Positions 6,851-15,845 of a stretch of 64,000 bases of DNA are shown here, one piece after another. Made by a program: the position numbers and the translations under genes. This DNA is from Sporobacter sp963675425 (lineage in GTDB: Bacteria; Bacillota; Clostridia; Oscillospirales; Oscillospiraceae). Below the pieces are notes generated by a model, which was not told the origin of the DNA, ran no database searches, and saw only the letters and a list, made by a program, of their open reading frames with translations. The stretch covers positions 4,402,001 through 4,466,000 of the forward strand of contig OY776214.1 in the NCBI GenBank assembly GCA_963675425.1, given 5' to 3'. Position 1 is the first letter of the stretch. The number at the start of each line of letters is the position of its first letter.

Positions 6851-7192
6851 ATGGCGCTACAATTATTTAAACTGGTTGTCACCAGTTCGCTAACTGAAAC
6901 ACAGTATTTCTATACGGCATCAGGGGACCTTACGTTCAGCGGTACGGCATCCGTCACGTTAGCGGCGACATCGTTCTTTGATGATGCCGGCTCCGCGGTC
7001 ACCACCTTTACAACCGCCACAACAAACGGTTACTATACGGTTGAAGTTTCCGGCGTATTGCAGCAGACCGATCTGTATACTGTAACCTCTGCCAATCTGA
7101 CATTCGGAAATGCCGCCCTGACGGCTTCCTATACGATTACGGCCAGTTCTCCGATCACGCTTTCGGTGACGGAACCGACCATTACAAGCTAA
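6851..7192 (+). CDS. DUF4183-like spore-surface protein
   Basis: 113 residues, low in charge and rich in Thr, Ser and Ala, with no signal peptide. AAGGAAG lies nine bases before the ATG. The pattern Phe-Tyr-Thr-Ala-Ser-Gly, then Val-Ser-Gly-Val-Leu-Gln-Gln-Thr-Asp-Leu-Tyr-Thr-Val, then a run of beta strands resembles DUF4183 domains found in spore coat and exosporium-type proteins. The larger gene at 17610 has three clear copies. It stands alone, followed by a terminator. The Thr/Ser-rich surface would offer O-glycosylation sites for the neighbouring Maf operon, which is inference. Confidence 0.7.
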   Translation: MALQLFKLVVTSSLTETQYFYTASGDLTFSGTASVTLAATSFFDDAGSAVTTFTTATTNGYYTVEVSGVLQQTDLYTVTSANLTFGNAALTASYTITASSPITLSVTEPTITS

Positions 7193-7227
7193 ATATTTCT
7201 TTAGCTCTTCTTCAAGAATATATCTAT

Positions 7228-7261
7228 AAGCTCCGGGCGGATTATACCACCCGGAGCTTTA
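7228..7261 (+). terminator. Terminator, first copy of a 34-bp direct repeat
   Basis: A hairpin with arms AAGCTCCGGG and CCCGGAGCTT ending in TTTA, 36 bases after the DUF4183-like stop. The identical 34-bp sequence recurs at 7481-7514. Confidence 0.75.
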
Positions 7262-7480
7262 GACTGTCGAAAAAGCCGCATTCGCGGCTTTTTCGACAAA
7301 TAAAGGGTTCTCACGCTGAGGCGCTCGCAAAGTAATGCTTTTCGGAAGTGAATGCCTCAAAGCATTAAAATCAAAAAATTTTCGCCGATGAGACCAGACA
7401 ACTCGCCGTCATCGCCGAAAATTAAATCGCACGGCGATTGGACGTACAAAAGAAGGACAAAAGACTTTATCGACAAGCTG
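7262..7480. repeat. 219-bp element between duplicated terminators
   Basis: Opens with a strong hairpin (7265-7298, TGTCGAAAAAGCCG with its complement) that belongs to a family also found at 19182 and 50914, followed by about 180 bases without a convincing gene. Exact 34-bp repeats bracket it. It is either a small non-autonomous insertion or the result of a local duplication. Confidence 0.5.
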
Positions 7481-7514
7481 AAGCTCCGGGCGGATTATAC
7501 CACCCGGAGCTTTA
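7481..7514. terminator. Terminator, second copy of the 34-bp repeat
   Basis: Identical to 7228-7261 over all 34 bases. It lies 25 bases beyond the stop of the minus-strand GT2-TPR gene and can serve it as a convergent terminator. Confidence 0.7.
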
Positions 7515-7538
7515 TATAACCATTTATGATGTCTCAGC

Positions 7539-9959
7539 CTATCCCAGACAGTGACCGGCCGCTTTTTGAAGCGCTGCTTTCTCCTGCCGGAGAAGCTCGC
7601 TGTACGGATGCTTTTCAAGGCCCTCATCCAGCTTTCTGAGCACGTAAAGGCAGCTGATCCGACGGATACTTCTCTCAATCGTTACCCTATCCTCGCGGCC
7701 TGCAAGCAGGTCTTCAGCCTCTGCTGACCCGTTGCCAAGACATAAAATTATTATCCTATACGCCGTCGCGGCAAAACTCTGAGGCTCCCCCGGCTCAGCG
7801 CCTGAGAAAAACGCATCGGCGCTCTCATACTGTTCGCTTTTAAAGCTTATGAGCCCGCGTATATATGAGACAAACGCCTCTTTCGTCTTAAACGGACTGT
7901 CTCCGGCAGGCTGGACCATACACCTCATAATATCCTCGAGATAGCAGCCGTCTTCACGCCACATTTTATATATTTCATCCTGAACCGTCTCATTGAGCGG
8001 ATCGTGCTGAAGTACGCGCAGGCTGGCCGTCAGCATAGGCGCTTTTCGTTCCGTTTTCTTATAAAACATCCGGAGCGCCTGGTGGACGCCGGCAGCGCTT
8101 ATCGTAGAGCTTTGTTCTGGGAGACTGTAATGCAGGGCGCTGTGCAATTGAAGCAGCACCTCGTCCGGCTTTCCCTGTCCCGGCATAGCGGCTGCCTCCG
8201 TTGTGTCGGGAGCGCGGTGCGTCAGCCCCTCAAGACTTCTCAGAAACCGGGTCGACCAAATGACGAGCGCGGCATCCTCCATCGGCCCGTCGTCCGGGGT
8301 CAGAAGCGTTTCCGCCGTCTCCCAATAACCGTACTGCAACAGCCGCTCAATCGTCTTATACCGGCACTCTGCCGCCTTCCCGGCGTCGCCTGTCCGCTCC
8401 AGAATCAGCCGAAGCGTATGCAGGTCGTTTTCTTTAGCCCACCACTTTGTGAGACCGACATGATTTTCCGGATGCTGAACATTTAATAACAGCGGCAGAA
8501 GCGCTTTGGCCTTATCCGGGCATCCTTGTCTCATCAGATTGTTATGGATCACCGCAGCCAGCTTGTATTCCTGCCGCGTCAGCGCCCTGTATTCCCGCGC
8601 ATTGCCATAAAAGGCCTCGTGCATGTCACGGTACAGCGCCCGCGCCTGGCCCGGCAGCTCCGCCATATCCACCCGGTCCAGTTCCGTCAGCAGGTCGATG
8701 GCTGTTTCAGGTTCATTCCGATACCAACTCATCTCAATTTTCTGCATCAGAATACGCGGATACACCGGGTCGCTGTGTTCCAGCCGGTCAGACACGTTCT
8801 CACCCATACGAAAGAGCGTTTCCGTCACAGCAGCCGCCTGCTCCGGGAATCTCGATAGATTTTTTAACAAAGATGTTAAGACATCGACGGCGTCGAGTTC
8901 TTCCGCGAGCCGGCATATTTTCGTGAGCAGCTCACTATTGGCGTTGTTCAGTTGATAAGCCCGACAATAACAGCCCAGCGACCTTTTAGCGTCAAAAAGG
9001 CCCTCGTAAATGTCGCCCAGCTCCTCCCAGACGCCTGCGGCGTCTATTTCCGGCCGAGGTACTGAAATATCGGCGGTCTGGTTCATGATTTTCATGCCAA
9101 GCGTGATGTCCTCTATCGCTTGCGCAAACCGTCCGAGCCGCCTGTATAATCCGGCGCGTAAAACGACCAGGTCGGTATCACGCGGGAAGCTTTCAATTCC
9201 CGAATCCAGAACAGCCAGCGCTTCGTCATATCGGCCAAGCTGGACAAGCGTCCGGCCAAAAAGCTTGAAGAGATGCGCAGCGAACAGGTAATCGGTATTA
9301 ACGCACGCGTAAGCCTTCAGGAAATACGGCATGCTGCCAGCGTGGTCGTCCTCGTTCAGATGCTTTATCCCGATTAAGTAGTTAACATAGCAGTCATCCG
9401 GATGTGCCGCCGTATCCTGCGCCAGCCCCTTCAAACGCAGCGCTGTTTGCCGTGTTGGCACGTCCCGGCGCAGCGCGAGCCGGATATCCGCGTTTAGTAT
9501 ATTATCTATCTGCTCATCGGGAAGAACCTCAAACGATTGATATTGGAATCTGTAACCCTTTCTGTTGCGTATCAGCCGCAGCGCCTCCGCTGGAGACGCG
9601 ATGCGTCCCGATTCCGGCGGGATCCGCAGCAAATAACCCTCCGCGTTCGGATTCTTGAGGAGCGCCCGCAGCTTTTCCGCCTCCGCTGGGGGAAGCGTCT
9701 CGTCCGCCGTCAGGAACAAAACCCACCGGCCGCTGGCCCGGTCCATACCGAGATTTTTCAGCGCGCCGATACTGCAGGGCTGCTCCATTTTATAGACGCA
9801 TGCGCCCGCCGCTTCCGCCAGCACCGGTGTCCCGTCGGACGAGCCGGCATCCGCTACGATCAGCTCGTCGGCAACCTCTCTTAAATCCGCCAGGCAGGCG
9901 GTAATACACGCCTCATCATTATAGGTCGTCACGCACACACTCAGCTTATTTTCAGGCAT
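7539..9959 (-). CDS. GT2 glycosyltransferase with TPR repeats
   Basis: 806 residues. The N-terminal ~90 are a family-2 glycosyltransferase core: Leu-Ser-Val-Cys-Val-Thr-Thr-Tyr-Asn, then Ala-Asp-Ala-Gly-Ser-Ser-Asp-Gly-Thr, and later Ala-Asp-Glu-Thr in place of the usual DxD region. A long helical region of TPR-like repeats from about residue 200 to the end follows. The start is the ATG at 9959, with GGAGGG upstream and an 8-base overlap with the preceding TPR gene. As the last gene of the nonulosonic-acid/Maf operon it probably acts in protein glycosylation, with the TPR part binding the acceptor or partners. Confidence 0.85.
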   Translation of the reverse strand: MPENKLSVCVTTYNDEACITACLADLREVADELIVADAGSSDGTPVLAEAAGACVYKMEQPCSIGALKNLGMDRASGRWVLFLTADETLPPAEAEKLRALLKNPNAEGYLLRIPPESGRIASPAEALRLIRNRKGYRFQYQSFEVLPDEQIDNILNADIRLALRRDVPTRQTALRLKGLAQDTAAHPDDCYVNYLIGIKHLNEDDHAGSMPYFLKAYACVNTDYLFAAHLFKLFGRTLVQLGRYDEALAVLDSGIESFPRDTDLVVLRAGLYRRLGRFAQAIEDITLGMKIMNQTADISVPRPEIDAAGVWEELGDIYEGLFDAKRSLGCYCRAYQLNNANSELLTKICRLAEELDAVDVLTSLLKNLSRFPEQAAAVTETLFRMGENVSDRLEHSDPVYPRILMQKIEMSWYRNEPETAIDLLTELDRVDMAELPGQARALYRDMHEAFYGNAREYRALTRQEYKLAAVIHNNLMRQGCPDKAKALLPLLLNVQHPENHVGLTKWWAKENDLHTLRLILERTGDAGKAAECRYKTIERLLQYGYWETAETLLTPDDGPMEDAALVIWSTRFLRSLEGLTHRAPDTTEAAAMPGQGKPDEVLLQLHSALHYSLPEQSSTISAAGVHQALRMFYKKTERKAPMLTASLRVLQHDPLNETVQDEIYKMWREDGCYLEDIMRCMVQPAGDSPFKTKEAFVSYIRGLISFKSEQYESADAFFSGAEPGEPQSFAATAYRIIILCLGNGSAEAEDLLAGREDRVTIERSIRRISCLYVLRKLDEGLEKHPYSELLRQEKAALQKAAGHCLG

Positions 9960-10329
9960 TCCCGCTGCCCTCCCCTTCCGGACGGAGGTTTTCATACAGC
10001 CCGGCCGCTTTCTCATAATCACCCAGCTGATAATAGAGCTCCGCCAGCCTTTCCGTCATATCCGTATTCTTCTCGTCCAGCTCGAGATACAGCTGGCAAA
10101 CACACGCGGCGTCGCGCCAGCAGCACAGCCGGGATAATATGACGGCATAGTTGTACAGGATATCCTCGTCGGTCCGGCACAGCTTAAAGGCCCGGCGGCC
10201 ATAGCGCCCGGCGTTTTTCAAATCACCCATCTGATACAGGCAAACCGCGGCGTCGTTATACAAGCGGGCATTATCCGGGTCTCTTAAAATCCGGTCCAAG
10301 GCCCGGCTTAATTCATCTGCTGTATTCAA
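9952..10329 (-). CDS. Small TPR protein
   Basis: 125 residues made of about three tetratricopeptide repeats (Tyr-Asn-Asp-Ala-Ala-x-x-Leu-Tyr-Gln-Met-Gly-Asp-Leu; a final Leu-Ala-Glu-Leu-Tyr-Tyr-Gln-Leu-Gly-Asp-Tyr-Glu-Lys-Ala). No ATG is available near the front. The TTG at 10329, five bases after the Maf stop and behind GGAGGAAAGGG, is preferred; a TTG at 10359 is the alternative. Its end overlaps the GT2-TPR start, indicating translational coupling. Probably a scaffold for the glycosylation machinery. Confidence 0.75.
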   Translation of the reverse strand: MNTADELSRALDRILRDPDNARLYNDAAVCLYQMGDLKNAGRYGRRAFKLCRTDEDILYNYAVILSRLCCWRDAACVCQLYLELDEKNTDMTERLAELYYQLGDYEKAAGLYENLRPEGEGSGNA

Positions 10330-10333
10330 AGCA

Positions 10334-12268
10334 TCACGCCCTTTCCTCCGGTTCGTCAAAATGGGCCAATTCGTCCTGCATTTCGAACAGCGCGTCTTCC
10401 AAATGAACGGACAGGCTTTGGCACACGGCGTTTAGCAGACTATAAAGATTATACTGCGTCTTAAATGTTTCAGTAATCTTTTCCGGCCGGTCGAGCCTTC
10501 CCAGACGATTCGTCAGGTAATAGTAAACAAAAAATTCCTGCTGCGTAAAATGGCGGCACAAATCGTCGCTTGTAAAAAGCTCAAATGAGCGCAGGTTTTT
10601 TATAAATGTTTCATTAAGCACCTCTCTATACATCTCCCTGTCCGGCGCCTCCGACAGGCGGACCATTGTCTTGCAGTCCAGCTTACCCCGTATGGTTTCC
10701 CGAACGTAACCGCGAAACGTCTCAACAAAGTTTTCGAGATACCCGATAAAATCTTCCAGGCGTTGCCGACGCTCGGCAAGCTGGATTTCCGCCTCACTTT
10801 CGCCAATCAGGTCGGAGACCTTCGCGGGCAGCGGTCTAACGCAGTATTGCTCAATCGCCTGCTTTAAGCTCATGCAGTCGGTCCCCTTGATGCGCGCGCC
10901 GCCCTCCGTGGCATTGATAAAATGCCGGTCGGCATTGAGGGCAATCTGCAGCTCAAGCCCACCCTTAAAATCCGTCCAGACCTGATTGGACGGAATCATC
11001 GTACCATCGTTGCCTTCAACATAGACGACGGGCTGTGTCTGTATAAATTCTCTGGCCGATTTCCCGACTTCCTCGTAATACGCGGCGTCCTTGCTGTGCG
11101 TGACACCCTCAGCGCCGTACGCGTAGTCCTGCCCCACAAAAACAATCGGGTCCGCGCCGAGATACGCGGCGATCCCCAAAGCCAGATGCGAGACATTAGC
11201 GCCAGCCTCGATGCTGCTGCCGTCTCCGATATAGCGGCTGATCCAGCGGTTCATCGCCTCACCCGTGCGGAAAATCGGGATCTTTTTGCCCTTGAAGGCC
11301 GGCAATACGTGCCGGTCTACCATTGCCAGACACAAAAGCGCCATATCCTCCGGGAACTCCCGGCTTTCAAAATGATATTGATATGTCGCCTTCGAGCGCT
11401 CAATAACCGTCAGGACGTCGGGCGACACGTTATTTTTAATAAGCGGGACGATGGCCGATTCCACAGCGATAACGAGGCCCTTTCCCTTAATCTTCGTAAG
11501 CTGCCCGATATTTTTATCCAGCGACGGCCCGTTAGCTACTATAAAAGCCGGTACGCCCCGGTATCGGTCCTTCAGGCAACTGATGTAGGGATTGCGAAGC
11601 ACCTCGCCGGCATTGCCGATCAGGTTGCAAAAGCCTATGAGATTATCTAAATGATCATTTCCGATCAGAAACGCGATGAGCGACAGCTGTGAGAAGACAT
11701 ACTCATAAATATCGAGATACGGCGCTTTAAACTGGCGCCGCGCCGCCGGTGTGAACAGTACCGACGGGTACATGCAGGCGTAAAAATTTATACTGAATAA
11801 AACGAGGTTGAAGTTCTTCTCAAAGTCCTTGATGCCGCCGACCATAAAGATCAGCTTTTTCGTCGCCAGAAGCGGCTCAAAGTCAAAATAATGAAGCATG
11901 GCTTTGAACAGGAAAATGTCCCGTTCAAACACGATAACGAGCGTGTGGGACATTTTGCGCTTAAAAATCTCGAATATGGGATAGCCGAAGCCGGACCCGA
12001 ACAGGATAACAGAGCTGGAATTCATATCAAGGGCGCTGTCACACCATATTTCCGCTTCCCGGACGGGCTGCCGGCTGACGATCCCGAAGCTTTTATCCCC
12101 CTCACGGTACCGGCAAACGGGATGTCCTTCTTTGGTATATGTAACCTCGATCCTGTCCCACATCTCTTCATTGCTGATTTTCATGACCATTTCTTTCAGC
12201 CACGGGCTTAAAAGCTGAAAGTTTTTCTCAAACAGTTCCCTCGTTTCATTTTCCTTTGCCGTCAGCAT
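10334..12268 (-). CDS. Maf-family (DUF115) glycosyltransferase
   Basis: 644 residues of the motility-associated factor family (DUF115/MptE-like core). The hallmark Val-Ala-Asn-Gly-Pro-Ser-Leu-Asp-Lys-Asn is near residue 240, followed by Gly-Gln-Asp-Tyr-Ala-Tyr and a helical C-terminus. Known Maf proteins transfer pseudaminic or legionaminic acid from the CMP-sugar to Ser/Thr of flagellin. Here there is no flagellar gene, but DUF4183 genes lie on both sides, so the acceptor may be a spore-surface protein (inference). The start overlaps the upstream stop (ATGCTGA), so the genes are coupled. Confidence 0.9.
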   Translation of the reverse strand: MLTAKENETRELFEKNFQLLSPWLKEMVMKISNEEMWDRIEVTYTKEGHPVCRYREGDKSFGIVSRQPVREAEIWCDSALDMNSSSVILFGSGFGYPIFEIFKRKMSHTLVIVFERDIFLFKAMLHYFDFEPLLATKKLIFMVGGIKDFEKNFNLVLFSINFYACMYPSVLFTPAARRQFKAPYLDIYEYVFSQLSLIAFLIGNDHLDNLIGFCNLIGNAGEVLRNPYISCLKDRYRGVPAFIVANGPSLDKNIGQLTKIKGKGLVIAVESAIVPLIKNNVSPDVLTVIERSKATYQYHFESREFPEDMALLCLAMVDRHVLPAFKGKKIPIFRTGEAMNRWISRYIGDGSSIEAGANVSHLALGIAAYLGADPIVFVGQDYAYGAEGVTHSKDAAYYEEVGKSAREFIQTQPVVYVEGNDGTMIPSNQVWTDFKGGLELQIALNADRHFINATEGGARIKGTDCMSLKQAIEQYCVRPLPAKVSDLIGESEAEIQLAERRQRLEDFIGYLENFVETFRGYVRETIRGKLDCKTMVRLSEAPDREMYREVLNETFIKNLRSFELFTSDDLCRHFTQQEFFVYYYLTNRLGRLDRPEKITETFKTQYNLYSLLNAVCQSLSVHLEDALFEMQDELAHFDEPEERA

Positions 12269-12585
12269 GCGTCATCATACCTTCCCGTCCACTCGTCTAT
12301 ATGCGGATAGACTGAAAATTCCAAAACGTCCGTCAATCCCGTTATATCCTGATTCAGGATACACGTCTGCACCTCGCCCAGCGCTGCCAGCAGGCTGTCG
12401 AGCCGAATCGCCGATTCACCGGCACACTGATATATAGTGAGCAAATCCTCCAGATCGTTGACAGCGCTTATAAAATCATCCAGACCAGCGCTGTCGTCAC
12501 CGTGCCTGAAATGCTCAACAGACGAAAGCAGCGCGCGCGACAACCGGCGGCGCGTTTCCTGATATCGGCCGGATTCTCTATTCAT
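12262..12585 (-). CDS. Unknown helical protein in glycosylation operon
   Basis: 107 residues, predicted all-helical and acidic toward the end, with no recognised motif. The ATG at 12585 overlaps the stop of the preceding gene, and its own stop overlaps the Maf start. This tight coupling implies a role linked to Maf, such as a chaperone or acceptor adaptor. A TTG three codons earlier is the alternative start. Confidence 0.65.
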   Translation of the reverse strand: MNRESGRYQETRRRLSRALLSSVEHFRHGDDSAGLDDFISAVNDLEDLLTIYQCAGESAIRLDSLLAALGEVQTCILNQDITGLTDVLEFSVYPHIDEWTGRYDDAC

Positions 12586-12877
12586 CCCCGACAACCTCTT
12601 TCCATTTGCGCTGCTGATAGGCGCTTAAGTTCTTGATAATGCCGAACATGGCTTTTTGCAGTCTCTGCTCAAAATCGTCCGATAAGCTTTTATTTTTCTC
12701 TTTCTCCCCTGCCGTCAGTATGATTTCCCGTAAAGACGACGCGCCGACCTTAATGCCATCAAGCAGACTGCGTAGTCTGGACAAGCGACAAGCCGTCCTG
12801 TAGACCTCTTCGACATGTGCTTTCATATCGGCTGAGTAAAGCGCTTCGGCGTCAAATATGTTTTCTGTCAAACGCAT
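12578..12877 (-). CDS. Unknown helical protein, FliT-like in size
   Basis: 99 residues, mostly charged helix with Tyr-Arg-Thr-Ala-Cys and Arg-Leu-Arg-Ser-Leu-Leu heptads. The start is the second ATG (12877) since GGAGG lies six bases before it and abuts the first ATG. Size and helical make-up resemble small chaperones such as FliT/FlgN, but no motif proves it. It is coupled to the following gene by overlap. Confidence 0.65.
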   Translation of the reverse strand: MRLTENIFDAEALYSADMKAHVEEVYRTACRLSRLRSLLDGIKVGASSLREIILTAGEKEKNKSLSDDFEQRLQKAMFGIIKNLSAYQQRKWKEVVGDE

Positions 12878-13135
12878 AACCATCCTCCTTGACGCCGTTA
12901 GACGTCATCACGGAACACCTCGTTGTAATCCGTTTCGAGCCGTGTTTTGCCGGTACAGTCCGGCCTATTTCCATTATATTCGGCCCGCCACCCGGCGTTC
13001 CGTGCCGCTCCACAATCCCGGTTAAACCCCGGAGATTGCGCTTTCCGCATAAATAAAACCGGATAAACGGTCTGCAATCGTCTCCAGCTTATCTGTTTAG
13101 CAAATCGGTTTAATATCCGCAGAGAGTAGAACAGC
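12878..13135 (-). other. Inter-gene stretch without a convincing gene
   Basis: 258 bases between the NeuA stop and the small helical gene. An 87-codon frame (13161-12898) runs through it but has no ribosome site and no family features, with unusual Trp/Arg/Cys content. It could be the remains of a lost operon gene, as seen twice elsewhere in this operon. Confidence 0.4.
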
Positions 13136-13888
13136 TTACTCCAGAGCCAGGGTATAAGCATAAAGCTCTTTGAACTCTCCGTTAAAAAAATGGCGCGCCA
13201 GAATTTCCATCAGCTCAAAATCATATCCGTCGTCAATATCCAGCACGGCCGTATCCCGCATGACGAAAATATCAAATGTGCCGTCCAGCGGGGAATTTTT
13301 CAACCGGTCGACGAGGCTGGATCGGCGATAGCAGTATATGGACGCGTTCATGTCAAAAACTTCGGGCGCCTGCTGCCGGGCTGTAAAGCCGCTGTCTAAA
13401 ACCTTCCGGACAGTACGGTCTTTTCGCTCCACCATATTAAAATAGGGATTTCTCCGGGCCGGCACGACGGAGAACACGACGTCTGTATCATCCCGCTCCG
13501 CCAATTTTTCCAGGGCGTTTTTCATATTGCCGGATGTCCGAAGCGGTGAAGTGATATCAAGATCGATAACAGCATCGTAGGTTTTATCCAGCGTGCGCTC
13601 CATAAGCAGCAGCGCATGACGGACCGCGTGGAGCTTTGGCGTCTCGTCCTCTGAGAGCTCCGCGGGCCTTTTCAGGCACGTCAGACGAAACCTTTCAGCT
13701 CTCTCCAGTAGTACATCGCTGTCGCTGGAAACGACGATATCCGTCTCATGTGCCGGATTCTCAGCTTTAAAAAGAAGCGCGGCGGCAACGGTATAATCAA
13801 TCAGCGGCCGACCGAGAAAAAGCCGTGTATTTTTCCCGCTGATTCCCTTCGAGCCGCCGCGTCCGCAGATTGTTATCAGAAGCTTCAT
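13136..13888 (-). CDS. neuA: CMP-nonulosonate cytidylyltransferase
   Basis: 250 residues. The N-terminal CTP-binding motif Cys-Gly-Arg-Gly-Gly-Ser-Lys-Gly-Ile with Lys-Asn, then Gly-Arg-Pro-Leu-Ile-Asp-Tyr-Thr, is typical of NeuA/LegF/PseF. Val-Ile-Asp-Leu-Asp-Ile-Thr-Ser-Pro-Leu-Arg supplies the metal and sugar site. It activates a sialic-, legionaminic- or pseudaminic-type sugar as the CMP donor used by Maf. Overlaps the preceding oxidoreductase by four bases. Which nonulosonate is used cannot be told from sequence alone, though the LegG/LegB-like neighbours favour legionaminic acid. Confidence 0.88.
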   Translation of the reverse strand: MKLLITICGRGGSKGISGKNTRLFLGRPLIDYTVAAALLFKAENPAHETDIVVSSDSDVLLERAERFRLTCLKRPAELSEDETPKLHAVRHALLLMERTLDKTYDAVIDLDITSPLRTSGNMKNALEKLAERDDTDVVFSVVPARRNPYFNMVERKDRTVRKVLDSGFTARQQAPEVFDMNASIYCYRRSSLVDRLKNSPLDGTFDIFVMRDTAVLDIDDGYDFELMEILARHFFNGEFKELYAYTLALE

Positions 13889-14820
13889 GAGTTCAAACTC
13901 CCCAGCGCAATGTTCAACACAGCACGCGCGCGCGCCATATTATTAAACTTTTCTCCCGTTCGGATTAAGTCCAGAAAAAAGCGCATCTCAGCTAAATACA
14001 TATCATTTCGGCCTTCATTAAACCGTATTTGCTCGGTTCCGTCCGTAAAGGACACGGTGTTTTTGATCAGATCGCCCTTAATCATCCCGCGCTCCGTGAA
14101 CAGCTCAAGCTCCCGGCGGGGTTCCCGGCCGAAATAGTCCAGGTGCAGCTCGACAGCTTTATCCGTGTAGGCGGCGATATAGACAGCAAGGTCGTCGCTG
14201 TCTATTTCCAGGGGTGAATACTTGCCGCTGATTTTGTAGATGGATTGCGGTAATCCGAACAGATCAATCAGGTAGTCCCACTCGTGTATGAGGTCCAGGC
14301 CGACGCCGCCGCCCAGTTTTTTTTTAGCGCTGCTCGTCTGGCGGTAATCTGTTCCCTCCCGCCAATCTGGGAGGTACGACGAGCAGATCCCCCGGGCACT
14401 GAAAATACTCTCCCGCCGGGTGATTTCCCGCAGCGTTCGTATAACAGACGTATAACGAAGCGGCCCGGCCACGTAATACACACCTTCTTCCTTCAGCCCC
14501 AGGGCTTCCAGATCATAATTCACGTGATTGAAGACGGGTTTTTCAATAAACATATGGCGCGTTCGGCCGGCCATCTGCTTCATCGTCTCATAATGCAGAC
14601 TGGCCGGACTGGTGATGAATGCGGCGTCGTAATCCCGGTCCAGTTCCTGCGGGTCGGCTGTTTGCACGATGGTCAGCCCGTTTATGACCGCTTCCGGTGC
14701 GCTCGCCGCATGCCGCAGGGCATGAATTTCCAGCTTGAGTCCAGATGCCTCCGCGAGACAGCTTAAATTCTTCAGATGCCTTTTGGCGATGGACCCCAGC
14801 CCACAAAAACAAACCTTCAA
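13885..14820 (-). CDS. Gfo/Idh/MocA-family oxidoreductase 1
   Basis: 311 residues. N-terminal Rossmann motif Cys-Gly-Leu-Gly-Ser-Ile-Ala-Lys-Arg-His; the family Glu-Lys-Pro motif occurs in Phe-Ile-Glu-Lys-Pro-Val; Gly-Gly-Gly-Val-Gly-Leu-Asp-Leu-Ile-His-Glu lies in the C-terminal substrate domain. Such NAD(P)-dependent enzymes modify nucleotide or nonulosonic sugars in surface-glycan loci. It overlaps both neighbours by four bases, so it is translated as part of the operon. Substrate unknown. Confidence 0.85.
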   Translation of the reverse strand: MKVCFCGLGSIAKRHLKNLSCLAEASGLKLEIHALRHAASAPEAVINGLTIVQTADPQELDRDYDAAFITSPASLHYETMKQMAGRTRHMFIEKPVFNHVNYDLEALGLKEEGVYYVAGPLRYTSVIRTLREITRRESIFSARGICSSYLPDWREGTDYRQTSSAKKKLGGGVGLDLIHEWDYLIDLFGLPQSIYKISGKYSPLEIDSDDLAVYIAAYTDKAVELHLDYFGREPRRELELFTERGMIKGDLIKNTVSFTDGTEQIRFNEGRNDMYLAEMRFFLDLIRTGEKFNNMARARAVLNIALGSLNS

Positions 14821-15803
14821 GCGCCGGCCTCCTCAATCCTGTCGATAAGTTCAAGCGTATAAAGGTCCTTCTCGAAGGTGTATGGTTCGCTTTCGGGTCT
14901 TCCCTCGATCCTGCCAATAAATGCGGCAAGCTCATCGGCATAAGCGTTTTCAATAATGCTGTCTGCGTACAGGCCGTCGCGTTCCACGCCGTCGTATGTT
15001 GGAAGGGCTTCGGTCACCTTTTTGTCAATATCGAACCGCCGCAGGCTGTCCGGCGTGCCGTTCCATGTCAGATGTAGCTTATCGGAATAGACTAAAAGTT
15101 CTCGTTGCGCCACGCGCGATACGGCGTCGGCGATGAATACGCCCTTGTTCCCGTTTTCGTGCTTCAAAATGAGCAGATAATGGTCGGGAAAATGGATATC
15201 CAGTGCGGAGATTTTGTCTTTAACGGCCACGACATCCCCGACCCGGCCAAACGCGCGGAGAAGCCAGGGCAGCTCAATCGCCAGGATCTCGCGGCAGGCG
15301 TTTGTCTGCGCATCCCAGGCGAAGAATTCACGGCCGCTGTCCCAGGGATGCCAGTCGGGCAGGTACTGGCCGACATGGTATCGGTAAATCACCTTCCCGT
15401 CCTGTTTGGATACGAGGTCCGATATCGCCCGGAGCTCCCGGCGGTACAGCTGTGTAGCGGACAAAAACAGAACCGCCTTACCCGCTTTCGCCACACGTAT
15501 GATCTCGTCGTATCGGCACGGCCGCAAGTTGAGCTCACTGAAAACATGCAAGCCCTTTCCCAGGCAGTCCAGTATAATTGCCGCATGGCTCAGCGGCGGT
15601 GTGCAAACAAGCACAGCGTCCGGTTTTTCACGTAGAATCGCCGTATATATATCGTCGTACGTATTAATTCCAAACAGCGCCTGTGCCTGAGCCCGCCGGT
15701 CGGAACTGTTATCCGCGCCGCAGACGGCGGCGCTAAAATGACATAAAAGCAGGCGGATTCTCCGCCTTCCCATTGACCCCAGACCGATCACCAGAAATTT
15801 CAC
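14817..15803 (-). CDS. Gfo/Idh/MocA-family oxidoreductase 2
   Basis: 328 residues. The Rossmann motif Gly-Leu-Gly-Ser-Met-Gly-Arg-Arg-Arg starts at residue 7. The position of the Glu-Lys-Pro motif reads Ser-Glu-Leu-Asn-Leu, so the usual Lys is replaced; activity may differ from its neighbour. The C-terminal half keeps the beta-sheet domain (Tyr-Arg-Tyr-His-Val-Gly-Gln-Tyr-Leu-Pro-Asp-Trp-His-Pro). Together with oxidoreductase 1 it may form a paired sugar-modifying step. Confidence 0.82.
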   Translation of the reverse strand: MKFLVIGLGSMGRRRIRLLLCHFSAAVCGADNSSDRRAQAQALFGINTYDDIYTAILREKPDAVLVCTPPLSHAAIILDCLGKGLHVFSELNLRPCRYDEIIRVAKAGKAVLFLSATQLYRRELRAISDLVSKQDGKVIYRYHVGQYLPDWHPWDSGREFFAWDAQTNACREILAIELPWLLRAFGRVGDVVAVKDKISALDIHFPDHYLLILKHENGNKGVFIADAVSRVAQRELLVYSDKLHLTWNGTPDSLRRFDIDKKVTEALPTYDGVERDGLYADSIIENAYADELAAFIGRIEGRPESEPYTFEKDLYTLELIDRIEEAGA

Positions 15804-15845
15804 GTTGACTTTCCTTTCATCGTTCCCGCCTTAGCCGATCACCTC

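Noticed and set aside
12898..13161. 87-codon gene after neuA
   Set aside because: No ribosome site, odd composition and no recognisable domain; kept only as an unexplained stretch.
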